From the NCBI RefSeq assembly GCF_009930815.1, contig NZ_CP022222.1, positions 124,001 through 188,000 on the forward strand: a DNA stretch of 64,000 bases. Reading direction: 5' to 3'. Shown here piece by piece: positions 17,907 through 28,609 of this stretch. How positions within the stretch are numbered: the first letter of the stretch is position 1; the number at the start of each line of letters is the position of its first letter. A program made the translations under genes and the position numbers. This stretch comes from Bradyrhizobium sp. CCBAU 051011. GTDB lineage: Bacteria; Pseudomonadota; Alphaproteobacteria; Rhizobiales; Xanthobacteraceae. A model generated the notes under the pieces. It saw only the letters and a program-made list of their open reading frames with translations, did not search any database and was not told where the DNA came from.

Positions 17907-19436
17907 TCATTCGGGCAGTCCGGCTTTCCCCAACCCTTCTTCGAACCGCGAGAGGTCTTCGGGCCGATAAGGGCCTACCATGTCTTTAAGAATGGAAACA
18001 CGTAGTGTGGGATTCAGTTGCCGCAGCCGGGCCACTGCCTTATGCGCCTGCTTCAGCCGATCCGCCATTGCATTGCTTGCGGCGGCGATACGTAATCCAG
18101 GTGGAAAGTCTGGATTGTCCCGCAAAGCCATTGCCGCCCACGATGCCGCTTCGCTGTAGCGGCCCAGGAAGAAAAGCGCATGCGCGGTCCCGCTTCGCAT
18201 ACGTGGCACCCGCGGATCAAGTGGGCTCAGGCGTAAGGCACGCGCGAACCGCTCGATCGCCGCTTCGGGCTCGCCGAGCCAGATTTTGGCCCAGCCGCCG
18301 AAAAACAATGCCTCGGCCATATTGCAATTGAGCACCAGCGCGCGATCGATTAAGGCGGCGGCTACCTCAAGATCGCGAACAACAAACGCTAATGCATGCC
18401 CGGCGGCGGCGAGCGCGATCGCGTCATCCTTATCCTTGCCCAACTCAACCGCCCGCTGAGCAAGCCTTTTCACTTCGGCAATCTCGTTTGCTGTGACTGA
18501 GATCCAGCCTTCGCTTTTGGCAAAGGCGTAGCAAGCGGCAGCACGACCATAAGCCGACGCAAAATCGGGATCGAGCTCGATCGCCCCGTTGAACAGACGC
18601 AATGCCTCCTCGTTAGTTTGCCGGTTGGCAAACTGATAAAGCTCGGCCAAACCGCGTAAATAGCGATCATAAGCGTCGAGACTCTCGGTCGGCTTGCGCT
18701 TGGCACGCTCGATCTCGGCCTTTTCCATTGCCGGCGCGATCGCCCCGACAATGCTCTCGGTCACCTGGTCCTGTAGATCGAAGATGTCGCCGAGCCCGCC
18801 ATCGACGCGGTCAGCCCAAAGATGGGCCCCCGTGGTGGTATCGACGAGCTGTCCCGTGATGCGCACCCGGTTGGCCGCTTTGCGAACGCTCCCTTCCAAG
18901 ACGTAGCGCACCCCAAGCTCGCGCCCGACCTGCTTCACGTCAACAGCGCGCCCCTTGTAGGTGAAGCTGGAGTTGCGGGCGATGACGAACAGCTGTCGGA
19001 AATGCGAAAGCGCAGTAATGACCTCCTCGACCATTCCGTCTGCAAAATACTCCTGATCGGGATCGCTGCTCATGTTCTCAAACGGCAGCACGGCGATAGA
19101 CGGCTTGTCTGGGAGTGGAGGGACCACACATATCCTCTCGGTCGGGGCGTTATGCGCTCCCGCGCGTACAGCGTAGGCGCGGACAGGCCTGGAGATGTTC
19201 TTGAGCCGCTGCTCGCCGCGATCTTCGAAGCCAACGTCTAACTTGCTTTCGACTTCGCTGTACACCTTCTCGGAAATCAGGATGCCGCCCGGATCCGCGA
19301 TGCCCTCCAACCGGACAGCAATGTTGATCCCTTCGCCATAGAGATCACCGTCCTGCCCAACGATAACGTCACCAAGGTTAAGCCCGAAGCGGAACCGCAG
19401 GGGGCTGCTGTCCGAGGCAGCGAGATGATCCTGCAT
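17907..19436 (-). pseudogene. Class III adenylate cyclase-TPR protein, N-terminally truncated
   Basis: 509 residues from ATG 19436. It begins in the middle of the cyclase domain (RFRFGLNLGDVIVG, DLYGEGINIAVRLEGIADPGG): the first ~75 residues carrying the metal-binding Asp are absent, and the sequence upstream of 19436 does not encode them. The rest is whole: TolB-like segment (SIAVLPFENMSSDPDQEYFA), then TPR helices (ASAYGRAAACYAFAK, RALRLSPLDPRVPRMRSG) and the family ending FEEGLGKAGLPE. Cyclase activity is not expected; a stable TPR protein is still possible. Confidence 0.75.
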
Positions 19437-19553
19437 CGGTAGGTGGACGGCGTGGACGGCTCGACGTTGACGATTTCGCTGGCGGGTCAGCAGACGGGTG
19501 TCGCGGGGGAGCGGCGGTCCCTCATTCGCGTTCCAGCTCTAAGAAACCACCAG

Positions 19554-19670
19554 TCAGATTTCGCCGCTATGGGTCGAGATGAGGCGGATATGGGTAACAC
19601 CTTCTACATTTGTCCTGACGTAATCCTGAGCAGCCGCGATCAGACGCCGTACTTCGAGATCGTTATACAT
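19554..19670 (-). CDS. Possible 38-residue small protein
   Basis: ATG 19670 to TGA 19554 gives MYNDLEVRRLIAAAQDY, then a short VTHIRLIS stretch. The composition is protein-like, which is unusual in this otherwise empty stretch between the cyclase and NhaA. No ribosome binding site stands out; it could be a remnant. Confidence 0.25.
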   Translation of the reverse strand: MYNDLEVRRLIAAAQDYVRTNVEGVTHIRLISTHSGEI

Positions 19671-19795
19671 AGAGTGCTTCGTATTTAGATGCAGATCGGT
19701 TTCCACGACTATATTACGTTCGTAGTCCCGGCTGGCGTGATCTCGATGCTAAACGATACGAAGCGTACGTGCGGACCTTTGAATGTCATTTGGCC

Positions 19796-21157
19796 TCACG
19801 CCCTCGAATTTTTGTCTTTGACTTGCAGCGCGCCCCAACACATGCCGAGGCAAGCGGCCAGTACCGAGCCCACTATCACGCCGAGCTTCGCCGCGCCCAA
19901 TAGGTTTTTGTCGTGAAAGGCGAGTAGTGCGATAAAGATGGACATCGTGAATCCGATGCCCGCCAGCAGACCGACCAGGCAGATGCCAGCCCATGAAACT
20001 CCGGGCGGCAGTCTGCCCCACCCGATCCGGACCATAAGCCAGGTTGCGCACACTACGCCAATTGGCTTACCTGCGAGCAGGGCAATGGCGACGCCGCTCA
20101 TCACCAGTTGCGATCCTCCAACGGACAGATCAACGCCGCTCAAGGTGACACCTGCATTAGCTAACGCGAACAGTGGCATCACGCCGTAGGCAACCCATGG
20201 ATGCAGCGCCGTTTGAACGCGGACCACTGGAGGCAGCATTTCCCGGTTGGCCAGGTGAAGTTGCTGAAGCGGACGCTCCATCCGGCTGACACCTTTTGCA
20301 GTCTCGAGAAGGCCGCGCAACTCGTCTGCAACCCGCGTCACCACGTCAACCGGATGCTCCCGCATCGGAATGGGCTTTACAGGCGTGATCAGCCCAAGGA
20401 CGACTCCGGCGAGAGTTGGGTGAGCACCAGCCATCAGCAGACCAGCCCAGATCACCGCGCCTGGAGGTACGTAAGGGTAGGCTGAACCGACGCCGATCCG
20501 CTGAAGTCCCAGCACCATCAGTAAGCCCAAGCCGGCGACCGCAAGTCCGCCGTAAGAGAGGCCCCCCGAGTAGAGAAAAGCAATGATCAGTACGGCAACG
20601 ACATCGTCGATAATTGCAAGAGCCAACAGGAAGACACGAATATTGGCTGGGATAGACCGCCCCAGCAGGGCAAGCACTCCGATGGCAAAGGCGATATCCG
20701 TAGCGGTGGGTACAGCCCAGCCATGGCGGAGGATCGGGTCGCGGTTGATAGCTATATAGACCAACGCGGGGACAATGATGCCGCCCAGCGCCGCCGCTAT
20801 TGGAAGCGTCGCCTGCTTGAGATTGCTCAGCGCGCCTTCATGGATTTCACGCCTGATCTCCATGCCTACCACCAGGAAAAACACAGTCATCAAGACGTCG
20901 TTGATCCAGAAATGCAGTGTTTTGGAAAAGACGAAAGTCCCGAGTCCCATCGAAAGTGGCATATGCCAGAGAGCGTCATAACTTTGGGCGAACGATGAGT
21001 TCGCCCAAAGCATCGCGGTCATGGCCGCGATCAACAGCACGACGCCGCTGACTGCTTCGACGTGCAGAAATCGCTGCAGCGTCTCAAACACACGTTCAGC
21101 GAAAACTTGGGCGGGTGGAGGATCTCGAGGTGCTGTTTTGTCCATAGACACGCGCAT
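19796..21157 (-). CDS. nhaA: Na+/H+ antiporter NhaA
   Basis: 453 residues from ATG 21157 (ATG 21145 is also possible). About twelve membrane segments. Family signatures: [37 protein letters not shown] and [23 protein letters not shown]. The last holds the paired Asp residues that bind Na+ and protons, and the former contains the unwound ion path. Late segments include [13 protein letters not shown] and [19 protein letters not shown]. NhaA exports Na+ in exchange for two H+ in the inner membrane. Complete and monocistronic. Confidence 0.95.
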   Translation of the reverse strand: MRVSMDKTAPRDPPPAQVFAERVFETLQRFLHVEAVSGVVLLIAAMTAMLWANSSFAQSYDALWHMPLSMGLGTFVFSKTLHFWINDVLMTVFFLVVGMEIRREIHEGALSNLKQATLPIAAALGGIIVPALVYIAINRDPILRHGWAVPTATDIAFAIGVLALLGRSIPANIRVFLLALAIIDDVVAVLIIAFLYSGGLSYGGLAVAGLGLLMVLGLQRIGVGSAYPYVPPGAVIWAGLLMAGAHPTLAGVVLGLITPVKPIPMREHPVDVVTRVADELRGLLETAKGVSRMERPLQQLHLANREMLPPVVRVQTALHPWVAYGVMPLFALANAGVTLSGVDLSVGGSQLVMSGVAIALLAGKPIGVVCATWLMVRIGWGRLPPGVSWAGICLVGLLAGIGFTMSIFIALLAFHDKNLLGAAKLGVIVGSVLAACLGMCWGALQVKDKNSRA

Positions 21158-21389
21158 CCCGCGCGGCGGCCCGACCAACGCACTAGCCTGTCTCGCTGCA
21201 GAATGCAGCCGACACCCGTGACTCTATTTCGCACGGAAAAGCCGAACCAAGCAATCGCAAAACGTTGCGAACGACGCCAAATCTTAAGCAGGTGACACCC
21301 CGCAGCGCGGAACCCGGACGAGCGCAACCGCTTTCATCCGCCCCAAGTTCCGCGGTCCGCTCTTGGCACTTTCAGCCCATGTCGTCGCT

Positions 21390-21781
21390 CTATACCGACC
21401 CGCTACTGTGTCGAGGAAACGAGCAGATGTCGCGGCAGAGATCCGAGCAGTAGACGAGCAAAATGCTACCGAGCAAGAAGAGCTTGATCTCGTCGTAGCC
21501 ATCCGTCGTCAGCGGACCCAATTCGAAGGCTGGCGGAAGGAAGGCCCACCAGACCAGGGGCAGCGCCAGCATTGCGGCGAACGCACAGCGGGCTTGCCTG
21601 CCAAGAAACCGGCAAAGAAGACGGTGGGAACGAAGGGTGCAAATTTCAGGTGGACGCCGAGAATCTCGGCAAGCATCTGCAGCGCGCAGGAGATCGCAAC
21701 AAGCAGCAAGGCCACCGCAAAACCGCGCCAAGACCACGGCTCGATCCTTGTCCAGTCTCCGAAGATAGAAGACATCTTCAT
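21390..21781 (-). pseudogene. DUF4118-like membrane domain, frameshifted
   Basis: From ATG 21781: MKMSSIFGDWTRIEPWSW, then helices GFAVALLLVAISCALQML and FAPFVPTVFFAGFLAG. The frame breaks near 21600; the other frame supplies AFAAMLALPLVWWAFLPP and DGYDEIKLFLLGSILLVYC, ending at 21390. This four-helix block is the membrane sensor region found at the start of some histidine kinases; no kinase follows, so even the restored protein would be only the membrane part. Confidence 0.65.
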
Positions 21782-22300
21782 CGTGGGCGCTCCCGGTCAC
21801 GGAGCACGGACTAGTGAATCTTCAGGCGCACGACCACGCTCGACGAGGTCTGCGCTCAACATATGAACACCGCTGGCGGCCTGATATTCCCCGAAGACGG
21901 CCTCAGTCGGCGCAGACCTAGCGGACCCGCTAGGTCGATGGCGCGCTCCTCGAACTCCGGCCTGGCCTCCGACGAACCCGCCCACCACGGCATACCGATT
22001 TTTCGCGGCCGGGTGAGTTGGGCGCCGCTGAAATCACTGAGCGCGGCGCTTCGGCAGGTCCTCAACGATCACCTGGCTGACGTCAGGCTCGACGCCGTCG
22101 GTCTCGTTGCACTTGCAGGTGCGCGCGACCGCTACTCCACGCTGCTACCCCGTGACCTAGATATGATAGTCGGCCACCTCCCGTTGCAGCTCCTGGTGCC
22201 GCGCTGGAGAAGATCAAACACGAATCGCTATGTAATTGTGTTCGGTATAGGTTTAGATCATCAATGGCGACAGCATCACTTCGAACTCGAGAGGAACAAC
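21782..22300. other. Intergenic, no supported gene
   Basis: Open frames continue upstream of the hydrolase start but lack protein-like composition. Its promoter is expected here. Confidence 0.35.
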
Positions 22301-22939
22301 GTGGCAAAGATCCAGCCCGAGCCCGTCCGCGATCCCAAGGCCGATCATCTTCTGACCCCGCAAAACTGCGTCCTGGTCCTGATTGATTACCAGCCTGAAC
22401 AATATTCGTCCGTGACCTCATCCTCCCGTGAGGAGATCACGCTCAATGTAGTTGCGCTGTGCAAACTCGCTCAAGCCTACGATATCCCTGTTGTGCTCTC
22501 GACGGTAGCGGTGGGCATGGGCGTGAACGAAGGCACGATACCGGCGATCCGTGGGGCTCTGCCCGGCGTGGAAGAGATCGACCGCACGGGCGTCAATGCA
22601 TGGGAGGACGAGGACTTCCGCAAGGCCGTTCAGGACACGGGGCGGCGCAAGGTGGTCATCGCCGCGCTTTGGACCGAGGTCTGCCTGGCCTTTCCGACCC
22701 TCGACATGCTGGCCGAAGGCTATGAGGTCTATCCGGTTGCCGACGCTGTGGGCGGCATCTCGCCGACCGCACACGAACGCGCATTTGACCGAATGATTCA
22801 GGCGGGGGCAAAACCAATCACCGCGATCTCCTTCGGCTGCGAGATCATGCGCAACTGGGCGCGCGGAGATTCCGACAAGCTGCGGCAGGTCATGAGGTGG
22901 TATTTCCCCGACCATCGCCGTCTGCACCAATCAGCCTAA
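22301..22939 (+). CDS. Isochorismatase-family (YcaC-like) hydrolase
   Basis: 212 residues from GTG 22301, preceded by gagaggaac; a longer in-frame extension exists but is not protein-like. Cysteine-hydrolase fold: catalytic Asp in CVLVLIDYQPEQYSS, Lys region in GRRKVVIAALWTEVCLAFP with the nucleophile Cys after TEV, and a cis-peptide WTEV pattern. YcaC-type members form homo-oligomers with unknown natural substrate. The following ~760 bases are empty, so it is monocistronic. Confidence 0.85.
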   Translation: MAKIQPEPVRDPKADHLLTPQNCVLVLIDYQPEQYSSVTSSSREEITLNVVALCKLAQAYDIPVVLSTVAVGMGVNEGTIPAIRGALPGVEEIDRTGVNAWEDEDFRKAVQDTGRRKVVIAALWTEVCLAFPTLDMLAEGYEVYPVADAVGGISPTAHERAFDRMIQAGAKPITAISFGCEIMRNWARGDSDKLRQVMRWYFPDHRRLHQSA

Positions 22940-23702
22940 GATGCGGAGGTTACGTGGCGGGCGCTCAGCCTGAGATGAAGAATGAGCGCAGCCCCGCTTT
23001 TTGAGGCTTTTAGGGGCTTTGGGAGGCGGAGCTACGCAGGCCACACCAATTCGGAAATCAACTCCGCCCCGCCGCCGCCGTTCCGACGATTGAGCCGTTC
23101 TGTAAAATTCTGGTCCAGAGTCGTCTAGCTTGCAGACGCCCTCCGCCCAATAGGTACGATGCCCTGGGCAGGGTGTCATGATCAGACCGACAAACGAGAG
23201 GCCGATGTGTCCGGCGTGCAAACACCGGATCGCTCCTGCGGATAACTCCCGGCCAACGCGGCTTCGAAAATGCGAACGTTCGAATGCTCGACCTGCGGCC
23301 GGACCGAACAGGTCTCTATGTCTGTGGATCCCCTGAAAACGGACTTGGTGGTGGGCTGGCTCGCCGGCGAATTGAGACCGCCGCGCTGAGCCTGCAGGCC
23401 CGATTGGGGCCTCGCGTCCGGCGCTGCCATTGGAGACGCTGCGGCCCGTTCGCGACGATCCCTTGACTGAAGTCCAGTTCGTCAACGCCTCAGTCTGGTT
23501 GCAAGCGCACGGCGCTCCGGCCGCCACAGATGCAACCCAATTCGGCGTCCTAAGGTTTGTCCGGATGGTTTTTCGCACACCAGGGTCATCAACGGATCTG
23601 AAGTCCCGAAATTCCCCCAGAAGCGGACATGGCTGTGAACGGCCGCTTTGCGCCAGGAGCGGCCATTCAACAACTCCAAAAGTTCTATTACTTGGTTTTC
23701 AG
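22940..23702. other. Long non-coding interval
   Basis: No frame with coding character on either strand. Confidence 0.4.
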
Positions 23703-23910
23703 TCAACCGCCGCCAAACTTGGACGGATCATCGTAGGCAGGAGGGTCGTCATGGTCGGTGCGCAAACCACCCGGAACGGAGCCGTCGCGATAGATTGGCA
23801 CACCACCCGGACACAGCCTGTCTGTGACGAACAACGAGTTGTCGTGATCTGGAATGATCTCCCCTTGCGGCAGCGCTTGCAGAAAGAGCGATTAGCAGAG
23901 CCAAAGTAAT
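23703..23910 (-). pseudogene. Small secreted protein, frameshifted
   Basis: Minus strand, stop at 23703. The C-terminal half is clearly coding: EIIPDHDNSLFVTDR, LCPGGVPIYRDGSVPGG and DDPPAYDDPSKFGGG. The matching signal peptide (TLALLIALSASAAA) is in another frame near 23900, and in the C-terminal frame a TAA stands at 23892. One indel near the signal peptide end would restore a roughly 65-residue exported protein. Function unknown. Confidence 0.5.
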
Positions 23911-23983
23911 GGCTGCGTTCCGAAGCGTCCGTTCAGATCAGACATGAATAACAAAAACGGCACGAAGTTCAGCCTTGGCAAGG

Positions 23984-24952
23984 TCATTCGGCGATTTCTG
24001 CTTCCAGAACGTCCTCTTGCTTCCGGTCGCCCTCAGAGCGGCGACTTGCCCGGTAACGGCCAGGCGACAAGCCGTGATGTCGAAGAAACACCTTCGAAAA
24101 TGCGGCCACTGTCTCGTAGCCGACACGGGTCGCAATTCGTGCAATCCCGTCGTCGCTTGATTCGAGCAGAAACGCAGCATCCTCCATCCGACGGACGATC
24201 AGGTAGCGGTACATGGACTGGCCGACGAGCTTGGTGAAGCGGGCCGAAAACGCCGAGCGGCCCAGCCCCACGCGGTGCCCGAGGTCGTCAAGGGTCCAAG
24301 GCCGATCCGGTTGTTCGTGGATCAACTGAAGCGCCGGTCCGATGTGCGGGTCCGCCATCGCCCCGAGCCACCCGCCTTCTCCGGGTCCGAGAGACTTGAT
24401 CCAGCTTCGCAACACCTCGACGAAGAGCACGTCTGTCAATCGTGAAAGCGCGACGCCTTGCCCGGGACGCTTACGCGCCGACTCGCTCACCATGCGTCGC
24501 AGAATCGACTCGAGCCACTCACCGTCCTCCGTCGGCTTCAGCAGAAGCACGGGCGGAAGCAATTCCAACACGCTACCACGCGAGGGCCGCGCCACGGTGA
24601 ACTTGCCGCAGATCATTGTTGAATACGGCTGCGCGTTACCGCCATGACGGATGACGCCATGATGCGCAGACGATCGATCGAGATCGAGAACTGAAAATGG
24701 TGTCGTCCGGCGATCCGAATAAATCTCATGGGGCTCGCCGCGTGAGACGACAACGAAGTCGCCCGCGTTCATGCGGAGCTCTGGCCCTTGCTCGAAAGCG
24801 AGGGTCGCTGAGGGTGAGCCAGGACTGAGATAATGGAACAGGGCGTAGGGGCGTTGTGGCAACGCCAGGCTCCAGGGATCGCCGAGCTCGAAGTGGAAGA
24901 GCAGAGTCCCGCCGAGGCGAACGCGGTTGAGTACTTCGGCGAGGATGTCCAT
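23984..24952 (-). CDS. AraC-family transcriptional regulator (cupin_6 type)
   Basis: 322 residues from ATG 24952 (aggatc 9 bases upstream). N-terminal cupin-like sensing domain, residues 1-190: MDILAEVLNRVRLGGTLLFH, FHYLSPG, MNAGDFVVVSRGEPHEIY. C-terminal two-HTH AraC domain, residues 205-305: GPALQLIHEQPDRPWTLDDL, GLGRSAFSARFTKLVGQS and the signature GIARIATRVGYETVAAFSK. It is divergent from the hydrolase gene starting 212 bases away at 25165, so it probably controls that operon. Confidence 0.9.
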   Translation of the reverse strand: MDILAEVLNRVRLGGTLLFHFELGDPWSLALPQRPYALFHYLSPGSPSATLAFEQGPELRMNAGDFVVVSRGEPHEIYSDRRTTPFSVLDLDRSSAHHGVIRHGGNAQPYSTMICGKFTVARPSRGSVLELLPPVLLLKPTEDGEWLESILRRMVSESARKRPGQGVALSRLTDVLFVEVLRSWIKSLGPGEGGWLGAMADPHIGPALQLIHEQPDRPWTLDDLGHRVGLGRSAFSARFTKLVGQSMYRYLIVRRMEDAAFLLESSDDGIARIATRVGYETVAAFSKVFLRHHGLSPGRYRASRRSEGDRKQEDVLEAEIAE

Positions 24953-25164
24953 AGCGATGATCCTAATCCCGCGGACGATCCGACACAATACTTGGACGAT
25001 TGGGCTCTACCGTCCAGGAAATCTCCATACTAGTTCCTGCCAAGGCGCGGAGGCATCCCGCGGTCATCCATTTTTCAAAGCGGTGGATGGAGAAACCGCG
25101 ACTTTGCTGAAGCGCTTGCCCATCCCTCGACCTCGCGTCGTCCGTTATCCAACAGGAGCTCTTA

Positions 25165-25935
25165 ATGCGGAATTTTCTCCTCTCAACCGTTGCCGCCGTC
25201 ATGGCCGGCGCGGCATTTGCCGCCCCCGCTCGTTCGGCGGAGCTGCCCAAGGGGGCGGCTCACAATATCGTGCTCGTCCATGGCGCTTTCGTCGACCAGA
25301 CGAGCTGGAAGCCCGTTGCCGACATCCTCACGAAGAAGGGCTACAACGTCACGCTCGTCGAAAATCCGCTCACCTCTTTGGCCGCTGACGTCGATGCCAC
25401 CAAACAGGCGCTGGCGAAGCAGAACGGCAAGACCGTTCTCGTCGGCCACTCCTGGGGCGGCGTAGTCATCACGCAGGCCGGTAACGATCCCAAGGTTTCG
25501 GCGCTCGTCTACGTTTCCGCTTTCGCGCCTGACGTGGGACAATCTCTAGCGGCTCTCGCCAAGAGCGGTCCGGCAACCGAAGGTACCGCGGCGATTCATC
25601 CTGACGCCAAAGGCAACCTCTACATCGATCCCAAGGTGTTTCCTTCGGCGGTCGCTGCTGACCTTCCCCCGCAGATCGCCGAATCCCTGGCAAACCATCA
25701 GCTTCCGTTGAACCACGTAGCGTTCGAGGCGCCGGTCGATACGGCGGCTTGGCACGACAAACCGACGTTCTACGTGATCAGCACCAGGGACAAGGTGATC
25801 GCCCCCGAGGCGCAGAAGTTTTTCGCCGACGGGATGAAGGCCGACACGACGGAAGTCGCCGGCAGCCATGCTTCGCTCGTCGTTCATGCGAAGGAAGTCG
25901 CCGCGGTGATTGAAAAGGCTGCGCTCGCGAAGTGA
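25165..25935 (+). CDS. Secreted alpha/beta hydrolase
   Basis: 256 residues; caggag lies just upstream of the ATG. Signal peptide MRNFLLSTVAAVMAGAAFA..RSA directs it to the periplasm. Fold markers: oxyanion strand NIVLVHGAFVDQTSWKP, nucleophile elbow VLVGHSWGGVVI (Ser in G-H-S-W-G), acid region YVISTRDKVI and catalytic His in GSHASLVVH. The family includes esterases and salicylate-esterase-like enzymes; substrate unknown. First gene of a likely operon with 26032, 26972 and 27575, facing an AraC regulator. Confidence 0.85.
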   Translation: MRNFLLSTVAAVMAGAAFAAPARSAELPKGAAHNIVLVHGAFVDQTSWKPVADILTKKGYNVTLVENPLTSLAADVDATKQALAKQNGKTVLVGHSWGGVVITQAGNDPKVSALVYVSAFAPDVGQSLAALAKSGPATEGTAAIHPDAKGNLYIDPKVFPSAVAADLPPQIAESLANHQLPLNHVAFEAPVDTAAWHDKPTFYVISTRDKVIAPEAQKFFADGMKADTTEVAGSHASLVVHAKEVAAVIEKAALAK

Positions 25936-26031
25936 CGAGACCGCTCTCGGCGCTTTCGCGCCGGGAGCGCACGCACAAACCCGTACCGATCCCCCACTCG
26001 ACCATTTCCTGCCAAGCATCCGGAGGATGAC

Positions 26032-26910
26032 ATGACTTTACTCGACATCGCGAGCCAGGACGCCGCCACGCTTGAAACGGCACCCACCCGTTATTACATC
26101 GAAGGCCGCGGAATCCGCTTCGCCTATCGCCGCCTCGGCCCGTCCACCGGAACGCCGCTGGTTCTCCTGCAGCACTTCTCGGGCAACATCGATGCGTGGG
26201 ATCCGGCCGTCGTCAACGCCCTCGCCGCCGATCGCCCTGTCATCGCCTTCGATAACGCTGGCGTCGGCCGCTCGACAGGTCAAACGCCCGACAATATTGC
26301 AGCAATGGCGCGAGACGCGGTCGCCTTCATCAACCTGCTCGGTCTTTCCGAAGTCGACCTGCTGGGCTTTTCCCTCGGCGGCTGCGTCGCCCAACAGGTC
26401 GCCGCCGAGCACGAACGGCTGGTCCGGAAGCTCATCCTCGTCGGCACCGCACCGAAAGGCGGAGAGGAACACCTGTTAGCTGTTCTGCAGGAAGCGTTTT
26501 CCCAAACCGATGCGCCGGACCCCCGCCTGCCGCTGTTCTTCACGAATTCGTCCGCCAGCAGGTCGTCCGGCTTGGCCTTCCTGAAGCGGACGAAGGTGCG
26601 TAAGGATGATCGGGACACCGATAACGGCAGCGCGGTAACCGATCCGCAGGCCAAGGCGCTGATCACCTGGTGCGCCACAGCTGATCCCGAGCACGCCATA
26701 CTGCACGCGATCCGCCAGCCCACCCTTGTGGTCAGCGGTAGCCACGACACCATGCTGCCCGCGAACAACGCCTACGCCATGTTCATGGAACTCGGCAACG
26801 CCCAGCTGGTGCTATATCCCGATTCAGGGCACGGCGCCCTGTTTCAGCACCACGAGACGTTCGTCAGCAACGCCCGGACCTTCCTGGAAGCGTCACCGGC
26901 GGCTGCATGA
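26032..26910 (+). CDS. Alpha/beta hydrolase
   Basis: 292 residues, no signal, so cytoplasmic. Start preceded by cggagga. Pattern: PLVLLQHFSGNIDAWDP (oxyanion strand), VIAFDNAGVGRSTG, nucleophile elbow DLLGFSLGGCVAQQ (Ser in G-F-S-L-G), acid region LVVSGSHDTMLP and catalytic His in YPDSGHGALFQHHE. Resembles hydrolases of the haloperoxidase/BpoC type. It lies 96 bases after the secreted hydrolase in the same direction. Confidence 0.88.
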   Translation: MTLLDIASQDAATLETAPTRYYIEGRGIRFAYRRLGPSTGTPLVLLQHFSGNIDAWDPAVVNALAADRPVIAFDNAGVGRSTGQTPDNIAAMARDAVAFINLLGLSEVDLLGFSLGGCVAQQVAAEHERLVRKLILVGTAPKGGEEHLLAVLQEAFSQTDAPDPRLPLFFTNSSASRSSGLAFLKRTKVRKDDRDTDNGSAVTDPQAKALITWCATADPEHAILHAIRQPTLVVSGSHDTMLPANNAYAMFMELGNAQLVLYPDSGHGALFQHHETFVSNARTFLEASPAAA

Positions 26911-26971
26911 TCCTCGGCGCGCTCCGACGCGATCACGCACTTTATCCATGAGAGTTGTTACGGAGGACAAA

Positions 26972-27466
26972 ATGGCAATCGAAAAAGTCGAGGTGGAGCG
27001 TTTCAGCCTCACGAGTTCAAAACCATTCGAAGCTGTTGTGGCCGCACTCAAGGCGGCGGTCGGTCAACCCGACATGGTCGAATTTTTCAGAACGACGAGG
27101 GCAACAAATTTCTTCCCCGATTTGGAGCGCATTGTAACAAGCGGCCTCGGCCGCACGGGCCTTATGCTCTTCGCGGAATTCGACCTGGGCGATATTCTGC
27201 GTCGCGAAACTGGATCCAGGACGCCTAGGATCATACGGCTTGTGGTGGGCAATCCACTCATCATGAAAGAAATGGTCAAGCACGTTCCCGATGCTGGATC
27301 TTACGCTCCAGTCACAATCCTCATCGATGAACGTCCCGATGGCGTGCACGTCTCCTATAACAAAATGGAGAGTTATCTGCTGCCTTATGGCAACGCGGCA
27401 GCACTTGCCGTCGCCCGAAATCTCGATGAGAAAATCACAACCTTGCTGCGGGAATGCGCAAGCTAA
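26972..27466 (+). CDS. DUF302-domain protein
   Basis: 164 residues from ATG 26972 with ggagg 7 bases upstream. The pattern KVEVERFSLTSSKPFEAVVA, then IVRLVV-like GNPLIMKEMVKHVPDAGSYA, PVTILIDERPDGVHVSYN and the final helix follows DUF302, a small alpha/beta fold of unknown function that binds nothing known with certainty. Soluble. 61 bases after the hydrolase, so probably cotranscribed. Confidence 0.75.
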   Translation: MAIEKVEVERFSLTSSKPFEAVVAALKAAVGQPDMVEFFRTTRATNFFPDLERIVTSGLGRTGLMLFAEFDLGDILRRETGSRTPRIIRLVVGNPLIMKEMVKHVPDAGSYAPVTILIDERPDGVHVSYNKMESYLLPYGNAAALAVARNLDEKITTLLRECAS

Positions 27467-27574
27467 ACGTCCTGATGAGGTTTTCGGCCGGTGGAAGTGG
27501 GTAACTCATACCAATCGCGCAACGCGACGGACGTTGTCATGACGCGAGCCAGACGTTGGAAGGGAAATTCCTGC

Positions 27575-28102
27575 ATGTACAAGACACTTCTTGTCACTCT
27601 CACTACCTCGGCTCTTTCCATCGGGCCCGTCGCATCTGCTCCCGCCGTCAGGAAAGAGCCGCTGGATGCTGCGACCCTCAGCGCGATAAAATCGAAGTTC
27701 GGCAGGCTGATGGAATTGGCCAACAACCACGATTTCAAGGCTCTGCATGGGATGTTCTGGCAATCGCCCTCGACCCTGTTGGCGGCTAAAAGCGCGATCC
27801 AGTCCGAGGGGAACTGGGCCGGCTTTTGGGGCAACGAGGCGGTTGATCAAAAGCTACATGATATCGGTAGCTCCGGTCCGGTCGTGCTCGAGCCCGATTA
27901 TTCGAAGCTCAAGGTTGTCGGCCTGACGAGCGACGTCGCCGAGTCCTACGTGCCGATCAACATCACAGTCTCTTATGCGGGGCAGGATGGAACAGCCAGG
28001 CCGTTTCTAATGATCATCAATTGGCTTCGCGTCGGGAAGGACTGGAAGGTCGCTTCCGAGATCATTCTGCCGGTGCCGCCTGTACCCGCCGCGAAGGGCT
28101 AG
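27575..28102 (+). CDS. Secreted NTF2-like (SnoaL-type) protein
   Basis: 175 residues from ATG 27575; in-frame extensions upstream are less protein-like. Signal peptide MYKTLLVTLTTSALSIGPV. The mature part shows an NTF2-like cone fold: IKSKFGRLMELANNHDFKAL, GMFWQSPSTLLAAK, then beta strands AESYVPINITVSYA and FLMIINWLRVGKDWKVASE. Such proteins bind small ligands or act as isomerases; no catalytic Asp/His pair is obvious. Last gene of the hydrolase cluster. Confidence 0.7.
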   Translation: MYKTLLVTLTTSALSIGPVASAPAVRKEPLDAATLSAIKSKFGRLMELANNHDFKALHGMFWQSPSTLLAAKSAIQSEGNWAGFWGNEAVDQKLHDIGSSGPVVLEPDYSKLKVVGLTSDVAESYVPINITVSYAGQDGTARPFLMIINWLRVGKDWKVASEIILPVPPVPAAKG

Positions 28103-28201
28103 GCGCGAGGCCTCACTGTTCGGCACCGACGCCTCGCATTCTTTCGTACTGAACGCAACGTCCCGGGACTGTCTTCACTCAGTTGACTGACGAACCGCTA
28201 G

Positions 28202-28381
28202 TCGTGCGAGGCGCGGGCGGTGCGCCAGTATCAGGAAGCCTTCGCCAAGCTCGATGCGGATGATGCCGGCGCGATACTCTCCTTCGCAGCCTTAGTTGGC
28301 AACTATGCCGATGACCGGCTCGCCAGCTTTTACTTGAAGAGCTGCAACGGCGCAACAAGCGCCGTCATTCAAATCAACTAG
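28202..28381 (+). pseudogene. C-terminal fragment of an adenylate/guanylate cyclase
   Basis: Without a start codon, this frame gives RQYQEAFAKLDADDAGAIL, SFAALVGNYADDRLASFYL and NGATSAVIQIN then TAG. It resembles the tail of class III cyclases with the DDRLA.FHLKRLL..G pattern. Nothing upstream encodes the rest. A relic. Confidence 0.45.
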
Positions 28382-28609
28382 CGAAATAAACCCTTCGAAG
28401 GCAGCTTTGGGTCAAACTGAGACCCGAGCCACCGGCGCGGCATGTCCGTTCTGCCGCCGGCAGCGGACATTTCCATGACCGGCCGCTTTGCGCCAAAAGT
28501 AGACATTTGCGCCGTAGTTGCTCTGAACCATAAGAGACATGGCACGCATACTTTCACCGCACCATTGCTTACAATGGCTCGGCCAAAATGGGATTTCATA
28601 GCCCATCGA

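Noticed and set aside
21863..22300. N-terminal extension of the isochorismatase-like protein
   Set aside because: The hydrolase family starts at about GTG 22301, and the extension is not protein-like.
22931..23578. 200-codon minus frame in the intergenic region
   Set aside because: Composition is Arg/Ser/Gly-rich with no hydrophobic pattern; no ribosome site.
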